DNA from: Oceanirhabdus seepicola
GTDB lineage: Bacteria; Bacillota; Clostridia; Clostridiales; Clostridiaceae
Assembly: GCF_023684385.1 (NCBI RefSeq)
Contig: NZ_JAGSOJ010000004.1
Span: 1-64,000 of the forward strand
Length of the DNA stretch: 64,000 bases
Reading direction: 5' to 3'
In this document: piece after piece, positions 26,548-34,617 of the stretch
Numbering within the stretch: position 1 is the stretch's first letter
Layout of the letters: the number at the start of each line of letters is the position of its first letter
Made by a program: the position numbers and the translations under genes
The notes under the pieces: generated by a model
Databases searched by the model: none
What the model saw: only the letters and a program-made list of their open reading frames with translations
Told to the model about the DNA's origin: nothing

Positions 26548-27174
26548 TCAATGTGAAAAACTGAAACGACCAATATCTTCAAAGATTTCTTTATTTATAA
26601 CCAGAACTTCAACAGGTATGATCTCTTTTATGCTATCATGCTTATCATTTCTATATTCTATCTCAACTGTAATTTTCACAGTTTTATCATACGCTCTTAT
26701 ATCATGTTTAGCAAAATTAGACATCATCCTTGGTATCTCATATAACCATTGCCCATTTTCATTCTCATTAAATATTGAAGTTCCACCTAGATTATTAACA
26801 CTATAGCAGTCACCACATAAATATTCTTCTCTATTTTGTCCTTCCCTTTTTACAGTAACCCGTGGAGCAAAAAATGTCATATTATCAAGTTCTTCCTTAC
26901 TTCCTAAAAATTCTATTGAGCCTGTTCCTGTAATTTGGTATTGATCAAAGTTAAAGACTTTAAAATCTTTTAGTTTCCAGTTCTCACTCTCTCCATTAAT
27001 TATTACTATTTCCTCAAGTTCACCAATATCAACTTTATGCGCTATAAGTTCATCGCTGTTATCGATTGTGACTCTCGTTTCTCTTTTATGAACAATATGG
27101 GATTCTAAAAGCCATAAAAATACTACCATTAATATCACTATACAAATTAAAACATACTTGAAAAGATTTTTCAT
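26548..27174 (-). CDS. Hypothetical single-pass membrane protein, 208 aa
   Basis: I do not recognise the family. One N-terminal membrane helix (about 4-24: YVLICIVILMVVFLWLL) is followed by an extracytoplasmic beta-rich domain of about 180 residues. That domain contains the pair CGDC and conserved-looking blocks such as ITGTGSIEFLGSKEELD and VKITVEIEYRND. The ATG at 27174 is chosen for GGAGG just upstream; the longer frame adds 12 unlikely residues. It lies alone between bceR and the repeat-protein gene. Confidence 0.65.
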   Translation of the reverse strand: MKNLFKYVLICIVILMVVFLWLLESHIVHKRETRVTIDNSDELIAHKVDIGELEEIVIINGESENWKLKDFKVFNFDQYQITGTGSIEFLGSKEELDNMTFFAPRVTVKREGQNREEYLCGDCYSVNNLGGTSIFNENENGQWLYEIPRMMSNFAKHDIRAYDKTVKITVEIEYRNDKHDSIKEIIPVEVLVINKEIFEDIGRFSFSH

Positions 27175-27210
27175 AATTCCTCCACCAACACTTTTAGGAT
27201 ATATTTCCAT

Positions 27211-27519
27211 TCACATTATACTCTTATATATTTTTTTTATCAATATTTTAGTTAATATGTTATAAGCAAATTCCTTCGCATCTTTAACTTGTACAACATT
27301 TCTATAACTTATCACATATTTTCACATAATCTTACCATAATTATTCTGAAATTAATGATTATAATAAGTTCATAGATTAAAACACAGCAAACTTACAAAA
27401 TGATTTATCCTCATAAGTTACATAAATTCATTTTCCATCTAACAATAGATAAATCACTTTGTATCAAACACGAAAAAACAATTACAAAAATAAAACAAAA
27501 TTTCTAGGAGGAATTAATT
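27211..27519. other. Intergenic stretch
   Basis: AT-rich gap between divergent genes, with the leader of the secreted repeat protein. No distinct motif beyond its ribosome binding site (AGGAGG) is seen. Confidence 0.4.
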
Positions 27520-28671
27520 ATGAACAAAATCAAAAAGTACTTTTTACCAGTATTATTAGGGGCTATGATTACAGTACCAACTGTATCAGCATTAGCAGAA
27601 GGAACTACTGAATCAACAACTTTAAGAAAGTCAATGAGAATTGAAAACAAAGAATTCAATAAAGGCTCAAAATTATCTGAAGAGCAAAAATCTCTTTTAG
27701 GTGAGATCAGAGAGCAAGTTCAGAATGGTGAATTAACTAAAGAAGAGGCTAATGCTAAGCTTGATGAAGCAGGTATAAATTTCTTTGGAAGAAAAGAATT
27801 TGATGATTCTAAAGGAATAAGCTCGAAAGCTAAAAAAGGTTTCAAACTGAACCTTACTGATGAACAAAAAACGTTATTACAAGAAATAAAAGAGCAAGTT
27901 ACAAATGGTGATATTACTAAAGAAGAAGCTAACGCTAAAATCGAAGCAGCTGGTATTGAACTTCCAGAGAGAAAAGGTCCTGATGTTAAATTGACAGAAG
28001 AGCAGAAGTCATTAATTTCTGAATTAAAAGAGCAACTTAAGAACGAAGAAATCACTAAACAAGAATTTCTTCAAAAACTTAAAGATGCTGGTATAGAAGG
28101 AATGGGATCTAAAATAAAACATAAATTCCAACAAAACCTTACTGAAGAACAAAAATCCCTTTTACAAGAAATAAGAGAACAAGTTGAGAATGGTGATATT
28201 ACTAAAGAGGAAGCTAGAACAAAAATAGAGGAGGCTGGTATTAAGCTTCCTAACAGAAAAGGTCATGGTGTTAAATTAACTGAAGAAGAGAAAGCGTTAG
28301 TTTCTGAATTAAAAGAGCAACTTAAGAATGAAGAAATCACTAAAGAAGAATTTCTACAAAAACTTAAAGATGCTGGTATAGAAGGAATGGGCGCAAGAAT
28401 GAAACATAAATTCCACCAAAACCTTACTGATGAACAAAAAACTCTTTTAGATCAAATCAAAGAGCAAGTTGAAAATGGTACTATCACTAAAGAAGAAGCT
28501 AAAGCTAAGATTGAAGAAGCTGGTATAAAACTTCCTAACAGAAAAGGACATGGTGTTAAATTAACTGAAGAGCAGAAGGAATCAATCTCTGAGTTAAAAG
28601 AGCAAGTTAAAGCTGGAGATATCACTAAAGAAGACGCTTCAGAATTAATTAAAAATATATTAAATAAATAA
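27520..28671 (+). CDS. Secreted protein with tandem SHOCT-like helical repeats
   Basis: The 383-aa protein has a signal peptide ending SALA (about residue 24) and then seven consecutive repeats of about 40-48 residues. Each repeat is L(T/S)(E/D)EQK..L..(I/L)(K/R)EQ(V/L)..G.ITKEE....L..AGI. The short helix-turn-helix D/E-IT(K)EE(F/A) unit is like SHOCT or YckD/DUF2680 segments. From the second repeat on, two types alternate: A, ending LP.RKG, and B, ending GMG.(K/R)(I/M)KHKF, so the growing unit was an A-B pair. It is rich in Lys and Glu, without Cys or Trp. AGGAGG precedes the ATG. A role at the envelope is inferred from its signal peptide and its place beside bce genes. Confidence 0.75.
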   Translation: MNKIKKYFLPVLLGAMITVPTVSALAEGTTESTTLRKSMRIENKEFNKGSKLSEEQKSLLGEIREQVQNGELTKEEANAKLDEAGINFFGRKEFDDSKGISSKAKKGFKLNLTDEQKTLLQEIKEQVTNGDITKEEANAKIEAAGIELPERKGPDVKLTEEQKSLISELKEQLKNEEITKQEFLQKLKDAGIEGMGSKIKHKFQQNLTEEQKSLLQEIREQVENGDITKEEARTKIEEAGIKLPNRKGHGVKLTEEEKALVSELKEQLKNEEITKEEFLQKLKDAGIEGMGARMKHKFHQNLTDEQKTLLDQIKEQVENGTITKEEAKAKIEEAGIKLPNRKGHGVKLTEEQKESISELKEQVKAGDITKEDASELIKNILNK

Positions 28672-28682
28672 TAACTCAGGCT

Positions 28683-28804
28683 CAGGCTATTGAAAAAGCC
28701 CAATCTCTGCGTCACTAAGGCTCTCTGTGCTGCTCAAGTACATAATTCGTACATTCCGCTGCTCGTTCGCCTTGTTCCTTGATCTTGAACTTTTTCAATG
28801 CCTG
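28683..28804. repeat. Imperfect palindromic intergenic element
   Basis: The ~122-bp element has ends CAGGCTATTGAAAAAG and the inverted CTTTTTCAATGCCTG. It carries an inner GC-richer core with GTAC-ataattc-GTAC. Its base composition differs from the flanking DNA. Only one copy is in this window. It has the look of a MITE-like or REP-like element. Confidence 0.6.
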
Positions 28805-28852
28805 AAGCTCTAAAGATGTAAAATAGAGTCATAATTTTTCAACAAACTCATC

Positions 28853-28878
28853 CCCCCAAGAACATTCCTTAGGGGGGT
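28853..28878. terminator. Hairpin after the orphan permease gene
   Basis: The stem CCCCCCAAG/CTTAGGGGGG lies 10 nt past the stop codon of the permease at 28888. The T-tail is weak on the minus strand, so function as a terminator is less certain. Confidence 0.5.
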
Positions 28879-28887
28879 AAAATCTTT

Positions 28888-30786
28888 TTATCTTTTCCTT
28901 GTAACCACTCCAATAAATTTTTTTATAGCTAAGAAATAAAATACTATATAAACTATTGATAGAACTGCTATTGAAATAGTAATAGGCACTATTTGACTAT
29001 TATACAAGATATTCGAAAGCATACTTAAAGCAACCCACCCATGTATTATTCCAACTATAAGTGGAAGTACACATTGAATAGCACCTTGTTTAACTATAAC
29101 AATCCAAATTTCTCCTTTTGTGACCCCTATATTCATCAGTCTTTCATATTTTTCTCTATCCATATATGCTTCACTGATTATATTAAAATATACCATAACT
29201 CCTGATGCAGCCATAAATACCATTGCCATTATTCCACCTAAGAAAGCAATAACTATACCTTCTTCATAATCTCTAGGATTAATAAATGATTTGGAATAAA
29301 ATTTATCCTTATTCATCTGACTTTTAAGATTTTTACTTATCAGCTCAAGTTTTGATTCATCTTTAATATTTACACCAGTGTAGGTATACTCTGTAAAACG
29401 ACTCTCATAATTCTCATAATCCTCATCACTCATTATTAACATGTTTTCATCATATATCTTACCAAAAGTTGGACATGATACTTCTTTTATTATTGAAAAT
29501 TTCATATCATCCCTCTGAAGATTTATTAACCCAGTAAAAAATATTACCCCTCCAGAATTTCTGATATTCACTACTTTTCCTTCTCCTACCTCTATGTTCT
29601 TTAAAATTTTTTCTGCTTTCTTTCCTTCAATAGCTTTCACTAATTTTTCAATCTCTGAATATTTGATTACGATATTGTTTACAAGATGTGTATCTCCTTC
29701 TTCCATTAACCCCATTTCAACAAAGTCTACTGAAATAGTATCCCTAACCTCTGTATTCCTCACTTCAATTTCCTTTATAATGGTCTTTACACTACTATAA
29801 TCCTTCCTCTTCTCAGATATAACCCCTAAATGGAATGGCGCATCTAATCTCCTTGATATATCCATATCATATTTAAATGAATAACAACATCCAAAAGCAG
29901 TTATAGCACTAGCAACCAAAATAGCAACTGCAGTCAAACTCTTGTAATTCTTTCTTATTCTATAAGTTAAATTTGATATAGCAATTATATTACTCCCTCT
30001 ATAGAATAACTTCTTGTTTCTCTGAGCCCTTTTTATCACAGCAGGTATCGATGCTTCAAATAACCAAAATGTCCCCCACACAATCAACCCAACAACAACT
30101 GGTACCCTATCTATATGTGTAAGATTAAAATCATAAGCATAGTAATAATATGCAAATCCTATAATTCCTATAGATAATATTCCTTTAATAAGGCTAATAT
30201 CCTGTGGCTTTTCCTCTGCTTTAGCAGCATTAAAGAGATCTATCAACTTACTTCTACAGATATTTATATATCCTCTAAAAGAAGATATTAAGAAAAACAC
30301 TGCAAAACATAAAGTAGTCTCTATTAGACTTTTTACTGAAATATAAAAATCTACTTTAATCTCCTTAGACAATACTTTTAAGAAAATCATTATAAATAAC
30401 TTATTAGTTACTATTCCAAATAGTAACCCTAAAAAGATAGCAATAATTCCAATAAAAATTGTTTCAATAGCATATATCCTTCCAATTTCTTCTCCTCTTA
30501 GCCCCATAAATGAATAGATTCCAATTTCTCTTTTCCTATGTCTTAAAAAAACAGAATTAGAATACCATATAAAAAAAGCTAAAAATAATATCAATAAAAA
30601 TGCACATGCTTGAGAAACCCACTCAATAGCTGTTCCTAATCCACTTGAGCTAATGAACCCTCTATTATGTTTTAATGATGAAAAATTATAATAAATCATA
30701 ACTGAAAAAATCATAGCTACCAAATGTATTCCATACGCTTTTATATTGCTTTTCATATTTTTACTCGCTAAAATAAATGTATTCAT
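28888..30786 (-). CDS. BceB-type permease without an adjacent ATPase
   Basis: The 632-aa FtsX-like permease is a clear paralog of the bceB product at 19461. Shared blocks include RKREIGIYSFMG, YRIRKNYKSLTAVAILVA, and EAYMDREKYERLMNIGVTKGEIW (here quoted to MDREKYERLMNIGVTKGEI). The ATG at 30786 has GGGGG 7 nt upstream. The extracellular domain (about residues 320-520) is the part that differs most. No BceA gene is next to it. A perfect BceR-type box lies 96-109 nt upstream, so it is probably induced with the main transporter and may share BceA. Confidence 0.88.
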   Translation of the reverse strand: MNTFILASKNMKSNIKAYGIHLVAMIFSVMIYYNFSSLKHNRGFISSSGLGTAIEWVSQACAFLLILFLAFFIWYSNSVFLRHRKREIGIYSFMGLRGEEIGRIYAIETIFIGIIAIFLGLLFGIVTNKLFIMIFLKVLSKEIKVDFYISVKSLIETTLCFAVFFLISSFRGYINICRSKLIDLFNAAKAEEKPQDISLIKGILSIGIIGFAYYYYAYDFNLTHIDRVPVVVGLIVWGTFWLFEASIPAVIKRAQRNKKLFYRGSNIIAISNLTYRIRKNYKSLTAVAILVASAITAFGCCYSFKYDMDISRRLDAPFHLGVISEKRKDYSSVKTIIKEIEVRNTEVRDTISVDFVEMGLMEEGDTHLVNNIVIKYSEIEKLVKAIEGKKAEKILKNIEVGEGKVVNIRNSGGVIFFTGLINLQRDDMKFSIIKEVSCPTFGKIYDENMLIMSDEDYENYESRFTEYTYTGVNIKDESKLELISKNLKSQMNKDKFYSKSFINPRDYEEGIVIAFLGGIMAMVFMAASGVMVYFNIISEAYMDREKYERLMNIGVTKGEIWIVIVKQGAIQCVLPLIVGIIHGWVALSMLSNILYNSQIVPITISIAVLSIVYIVFYFLAIKKFIGVVTRKR

Positions 30787-30879
30787 ACTTAATCCCCCTA
30801 AGCTAATCAGTTCATAAATATATAATACAATCTTTACCAATGATAATCCATATATCTTCATTACACTTTTTACTTTAAA

Positions 30880-30899
30880 TGTTACATTGATGTAACATA
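30880..30899. promoter_or_regulatory. BceR-type operator upstream of the orphan permease
   Basis: The palindrome ATGTTACATTGATGTAACAT contains TTACA-TTGA-TGTAA at 30882-30895, a perfect TNACA-N4-TGTAA site. It lies about 95 nt before the permease start. Confidence 0.8.
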
Positions 30900-30960
30900 C
30901 ACTATATACTCTATTAAGGTATCTTATGACTAACTACGCAGAATCTAAATGAACAAAAAA

Positions 30961-30992
30961 AAGTTGCACAAGATATATCTTGTACAACTTCT
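30961..30992 (-). terminator. Terminator of the receptor gene
   Basis: The long stem AGTTG.ACAAGATA/TATCTTGT.CAACT is followed by TTTTTTT on the minus strand. It lies 8 nt after the receptor stop codon. Confidence 0.85.
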
Positions 30993-30999
30993 TAAAGTT

Positions 31000-32526
31000 T
31001 TAGCCCTGCAATTCCTTCATTCTCATAACTATACTTTTAAGAGCCTCTGCATTAGATGCTATTTCCTCAGCTCCTGCAGCACATTCATGTATTCCTTCTA
31101 TTAACTCAGTATATTTAGTTATTGTCTCTTCTGTTATATTATCAAGTTTCTCATTAAAGTGAACAATCTCCACAGTTTTCACAGACTGCTCATCCTTTAT
31201 TTGATTTATGATACTTATATGATTACCAAGTTCATTTAATCCACTTATCATGTTTTTTACATTTTCCACTGACTTTGACACATAACTTGATCCATATGTT
31301 AGATTTTTCTCATTAGTAGTCATAGAATTCTCTATCTTTGAAATATTATTATTCAGCTCTTTAATAATTTTTGAAGCATCCTTAAGGAAAGTACTAGTAT
31401 TCTCAGATAATTTCTTAATTTCATCTGCCACAACAGCAAATCCTCTTCCTGCCTCACCAGCTCTAGCCGCCTCAATTGATGCATTCAATGCAAGAAGGTT
31501 TGTTTCTTCAGCTATTGCCCCTATCATCACAAGTATTTCATTAACCTTCTTTGATCTGTCATAGAGTTCCTTCATATCACTGGCCGTCTCTTCCATACTT
31601 CTGTTCATATCATCAAGTACATCAAGAGTATTTCCCAAACTTTCCTCATTCTCCTTAGACTTATAGATGATAACCTTAGATGCTTTATCACTTAATTCTA
31701 TCTTTTCTGAGATAGTACTATTTATTTTTTCAAGATCATCAATACTCAGTTTATTCAGCTTTGCCTCTTCGATCATTCTCTCATTAAATTCTCTAAGTAT
31801 ATTCCCAGTGTTAGTACTATCCTGAAGAGTGCAACTCTCTTCCTCTGCTATCTCAGATAAACTCTCACTAGAAAGAAGTACCTCAGTTGATAATTCTTTT
31901 ATATTCTCAAGAAGTTTATTTATATCATCATTCTTCTCTATTAAAACCTTCTCATTTTCATTAACATTCTTTAATAGTGTTGATGCAAAATAAGTAAATA
32001 ACAATATCCCTGTAACAATAAAGCCTATTATCATTCCTCTCATTATCAGCTCTTGTAAGAACATATCTTCGTTAGGAAGAGTTTCTGGTATAAAATAGAA
32101 CACAGCAATCTGCGTTATTATCCCCATAACTGAAAATATTATATTAATCTTCATATCAAGAAACAATGCTACCAAAATCATGAAATAAAAAATACACATC
32201 CAAAGCACTTTTGATGGTATTATAGATACAAAATATAAATAATTCACAAGACACATAACTACAATTATAACCTTTAATACCCCGAAATACTTTAAGTTAA
32301 ATGTTCCACCCTGTGTAATTTTCCTATGAAAAAACATAAAAAAGACTGTTTCACATATCACTATCCCTGTCAATATAATAAGATTCATATTAGTATATGT
32401 ATCATATAAACCTACCCACTTCATTATAAAAAAAGCACCTATTGCTAAAAATCCACTAGCCGAAAAAGCTGAAAGCACAAATTTTAACGTTTTCTTCTGA
32501 TATTCTAAAATTCCATTACAATTCAA
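31000..32526 (-). CDS. Methyl-accepting chemotaxis protein with multi-helix membrane domain
   Basis: The 508-aa receptor has about six N-terminal membrane helices (residues about 15-185) and no large extracellular sensor or HAMP. The signalling domain follows with the tip EETNLLALNASIEAARAGEA. The start is a TTG codon with AGGAGG exactly 7 nt upstream; the next ATG would be without a site. The membrane region may sense lipophilic signals or membrane state. It is followed by a strong terminator and preceded by the KAS III-like gene at 37 nt, so the two are probably one transcript. Confidence 0.9.
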   Translation of the reverse strand: MNCNGILEYQKKTLKFVLSAFSASGFLAIGAFFIMKWVGLYDTYTNMNLIILTGIVICETVFFMFFHRKITQGGTFNLKYFGVLKVIIVVMCLVNYLYFVSIIPSKVLWMCIFYFMILVALFLDMKINIIFSVMGIITQIAVFYFIPETLPNEDMFLQELIMRGMIIGFIVTGILLFTYFASTLLKNVNENEKVLIEKNDDINKLLENIKELSTEVLLSSESLSEIAEEESCTLQDSTNTGNILREFNERMIEEAKLNKLSIDDLEKINSTISEKIELSDKASKVIIYKSKENEESLGNTLDVLDDMNRSMEETASDMKELYDRSKKVNEILVMIGAIAEETNLLALNASIEAARAGEAGRGFAVVADEIKKLSENTSTFLKDASKIIKELNNNISKIENSMTTNEKNLTYGSSYVSKSVENVKNMISGLNELGNHISIINQIKDEQSVKTVEIVHFNEKLDNITEETITKYTELIEGIHECAAGAEEIASNAEALKSIVMRMKELQG

Positions 32527-32563
32527 ATTTTTACCTCCTAGTAAAAACTATATATTTTTTCTT

Positions 32564-33568
32564 CTACCACTTATAAAGCATAGCCCCCATTACATATCCC
32601 GCTCCTACTGAACAAAATATTATATGATCGTCTTTCTTAAAACTTCTCTCTTTTAATGTATCATTTAAGGCCATTATAGGACTAGTAGTTCCCGTATATC
32701 CATACTTGTCTGCAACAAAAGTAGCTTTTTCATTATCAACACCAAGCTTGTTCATTGTACTAATTATATCGTCTTTTGAAAATTGAGACATGAAGTATCC
32801 TGAAACATCATTAGCTTTAATATCCTGTTCCTCTAGTAATGATTCAATAAGTCTTGTCCACTCTCCTGCTAAGAAACTAAAATCAAATGGATTCCATTGC
32901 ATTTTATTCTCGTTAGTATCAGTTTCCTCTTTTATTATGTTCTGAAGTCCACAAGCTGGGAATCTTATCGTGTCATTATACCTATCGTCAGTCAACATTC
33001 CTGAACTTAAGAATCCTCTTTCTTCCACGTCTTCTCTTGCTTCTAATATAATAGCCGCTCCTCCATCTCCTACTAATGGTGATGTTATCATATCATCTTT
33101 TTTAGTGAAAGGACTGACAACAAGTGATCCTACAACCATAGCTCGCTTATATTTTTTATCTGTTTTAAGATATTTCCACGCTACATCCATAGCATTAACC
33201 ATACCAACACAATTGCTATTCATATCAAAAGTAACGTTAGCATTCTTTGCACCAATTTTATTTCTTATTATTAGTGCACATGAAGGCATCAAGTACTCAG
33301 GTGTATCTGTTGCTGAAATTATAATGTCTATATCCTCTGCTGTTATTCCAGCGTTTTCAAGTGCTCTATTTGCAGCTTCAACAGACATTGTTATACTTGT
33401 CTCACCTGCTTCAGCATGAGTTCTTACTTTTCTTCCTACCTTACTCATGAGATGCTTCAAATGTTCATCCTGTCCATACTGCTTGAAATGAGTTATAAAT
33501 TCTTTATTTTCCACTTTATACTTTGGGTGATACGTTGCTACTCCTTTTATATGCACATTATTAAACAC
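32564..33568 (-). CDS. KAS III (FabH)-like condensing enzyme with altered active site
   Basis: The 334-aa protein has the thiolase-type fold with the active Cys in DMNSNCVGMVNA (about residue 120). In FabH a His (PHQAN) and an Asn (GNTS) complete the triad. Here the aligned regions read FMSQFSKDD and KYGYTGTTSP, so both seem replaced (by Ser and Tyr). Acyl transfer rather than normal decarboxylating condensation is therefore possible. The start is taken at the GTG at 33568, with GGAGGG 8 nt upstream; the longer ATG frame has no site. It has no acyl-carrier or fatty-acid genes nearby; its partner in the transcript is a chemotaxis receptor. Confidence 0.85.
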   Translation of the reverse strand: MFNNVHIKGVATYHPKYKVENKEFITHFKQYGQDEHLKHLMSKVGRKVRTHAEAGETSITMSVEAANRALENAGITAEDIDIIISATDTPEYLMPSCALIIRNKIGAKNANVTFDMNSNCVGMVNAMDVAWKYLKTDKKYKRAMVVGSLVVSPFTKKDDMITSPLVGDGGAAIILEAREDVEERGFLSSGMLTDDRYNDTIRFPACGLQNIIKEETDTNENKMQWNPFDFSFLAGEWTRLIESLLEEQDIKANDVSGYFMSQFSKDDIISTMNKLGVDNEKATFVADKYGYTGTTSPIMALNDTLKERSFKKDDHIIFCSVGAGYVMGAMLYKW

Positions 33569-33592
33569 ATTAAATCCCTCCAATATATTCAT

Positions 33593-33942
33593 ATATCAAA
33601 ATCCAATTAATGTAAAATCTATTTTTTATATACATATTATATCATTTTTATCTGTTTTGTTTTGTCATAATTTGCTGTGAAGTTTCCATTTCAAACACTT
33701 AATTTCGATGTTTTTCATTGTAATATTCTTTTATTCTCCCCTATTACTTCAATGCACTATAATCCTCTTTAAATTATCAACCTAGTTTTTGACGATATTC
33801 TTATAAAAAGTGAATTTTTATATAAATTCATTAAAGTTTTTTTGTGGATTATGTCGATGTATACTGTTGTCTCTTTGTCTCTTTATATATTTACAACAAA
33901 AAAGACCATAAGAAAGTTTGCTTCTCATAGTCTAAAATTCTT
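33593..33942. other. Intergenic stretch with a terminator
   Basis: AT-rich gap holding the KAS III promoter region. A minus-strand terminator of the iron importer lies at 33902-33934 (AGACTATGAGAA/TTCTTATGGTCT then T residues). Nothing else is visible. Confidence 0.55.
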
Positions 33943-34617
33943 CTATAAATCAGTTTTATTGATTATTTCTTCAATGATACCTTCTTTCAATATAACAATT
34001 CTATCTGCCATGGCTCTACAGTCTTCTCTATCATGGGTAACAAATATACATGTGATTCCACATTGTTTTATAATATTTTTTATCTGAGCTCTAATACTCT
34101 CTTGAAGATCTTTATCTAAGTTACTAAAGGGCTCATCCAATAATAGTATTGATGGTCTTGGAGCCACCGCTCTAGCAATTGCTATTCTCTGCTGTTGTCC
34201 ACCACTCAACTCATATGGATAACTTTTTTTATACTCCATCATATCCACAAGAGCAAGAACCTCCTCAACTCGCTTTTTCTTTTCATCTTTCTTCATATCT
34301 TTAAGTCCAAACTCAATGTTCTTCTCAACAGTCATGTGAGGAAAAAGAGAATAATCCTGAAAGACCATACCTACTCCCCTATTTTCAGGTGCTATGAATT
34401 GTTCCTTATCCACCATTACCTTATCATCTATTTTTATATACCCTTTATCTGGTATCTCAAGTCCACTTATTATCCTGAGCATTGTACTTTTTCCACTTCC
34501 ACTTTTACCAAAGATGGATATTACCTCTCCCTGTTTAATTTGGATATTGAAATCTTCTATTGTATTTCTTTTAGCATTTTTATATTTAAAGAACAATTCT
34601 TTTATCTCAACAAACAT
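33943..34617 (-). CDS. Iron(III) ABC transporter ATP-binding protein (FbpC-like)
   Basis: The 224-aa ATPase has Walker A GKSGSGKST, Q-loop VFQDYSLFPHMT, signature LSGGQQQRIAIARA, Walker B LLLDEPFSNLD and switch His VTHDRED. These match the iron/polyamine/sulfate importer group. It lacks the long C-terminal regulatory domain of full-length FbpC or PotA (about 350 aa). GAGGTGA precedes the ATG, which lies directly after the permease stop. It is the last gene of the iron operon. Confidence 0.9.
   Translation of the reverse strand: MFVEIKELFFKYKNAKRNTIEDFNIQIKQGEVISIFGKSGSGKSTMLRIISGLEIPDKGYIKIDDKVMVDKEQFIAPENRGVGMVFQDYSLFPHMTVEKNIEFGLKDMKKDEKKKRVEEVLALVDMMEYKKSYPYELSGGQQQRIAIARAVAPRPSILLLDEPFSNLDKDLQESIRAQIKNIIKQCGITCIFVTHDREDCRAMADRIVILKEGIIEEIINKTDL

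Noticed and set aside
27700..28650. CRISPR-like periodic repeats
   Set aside because: The periodic DNA is coding repeat sequence of the secreted protein; there are no constant repeats with unique spacers.
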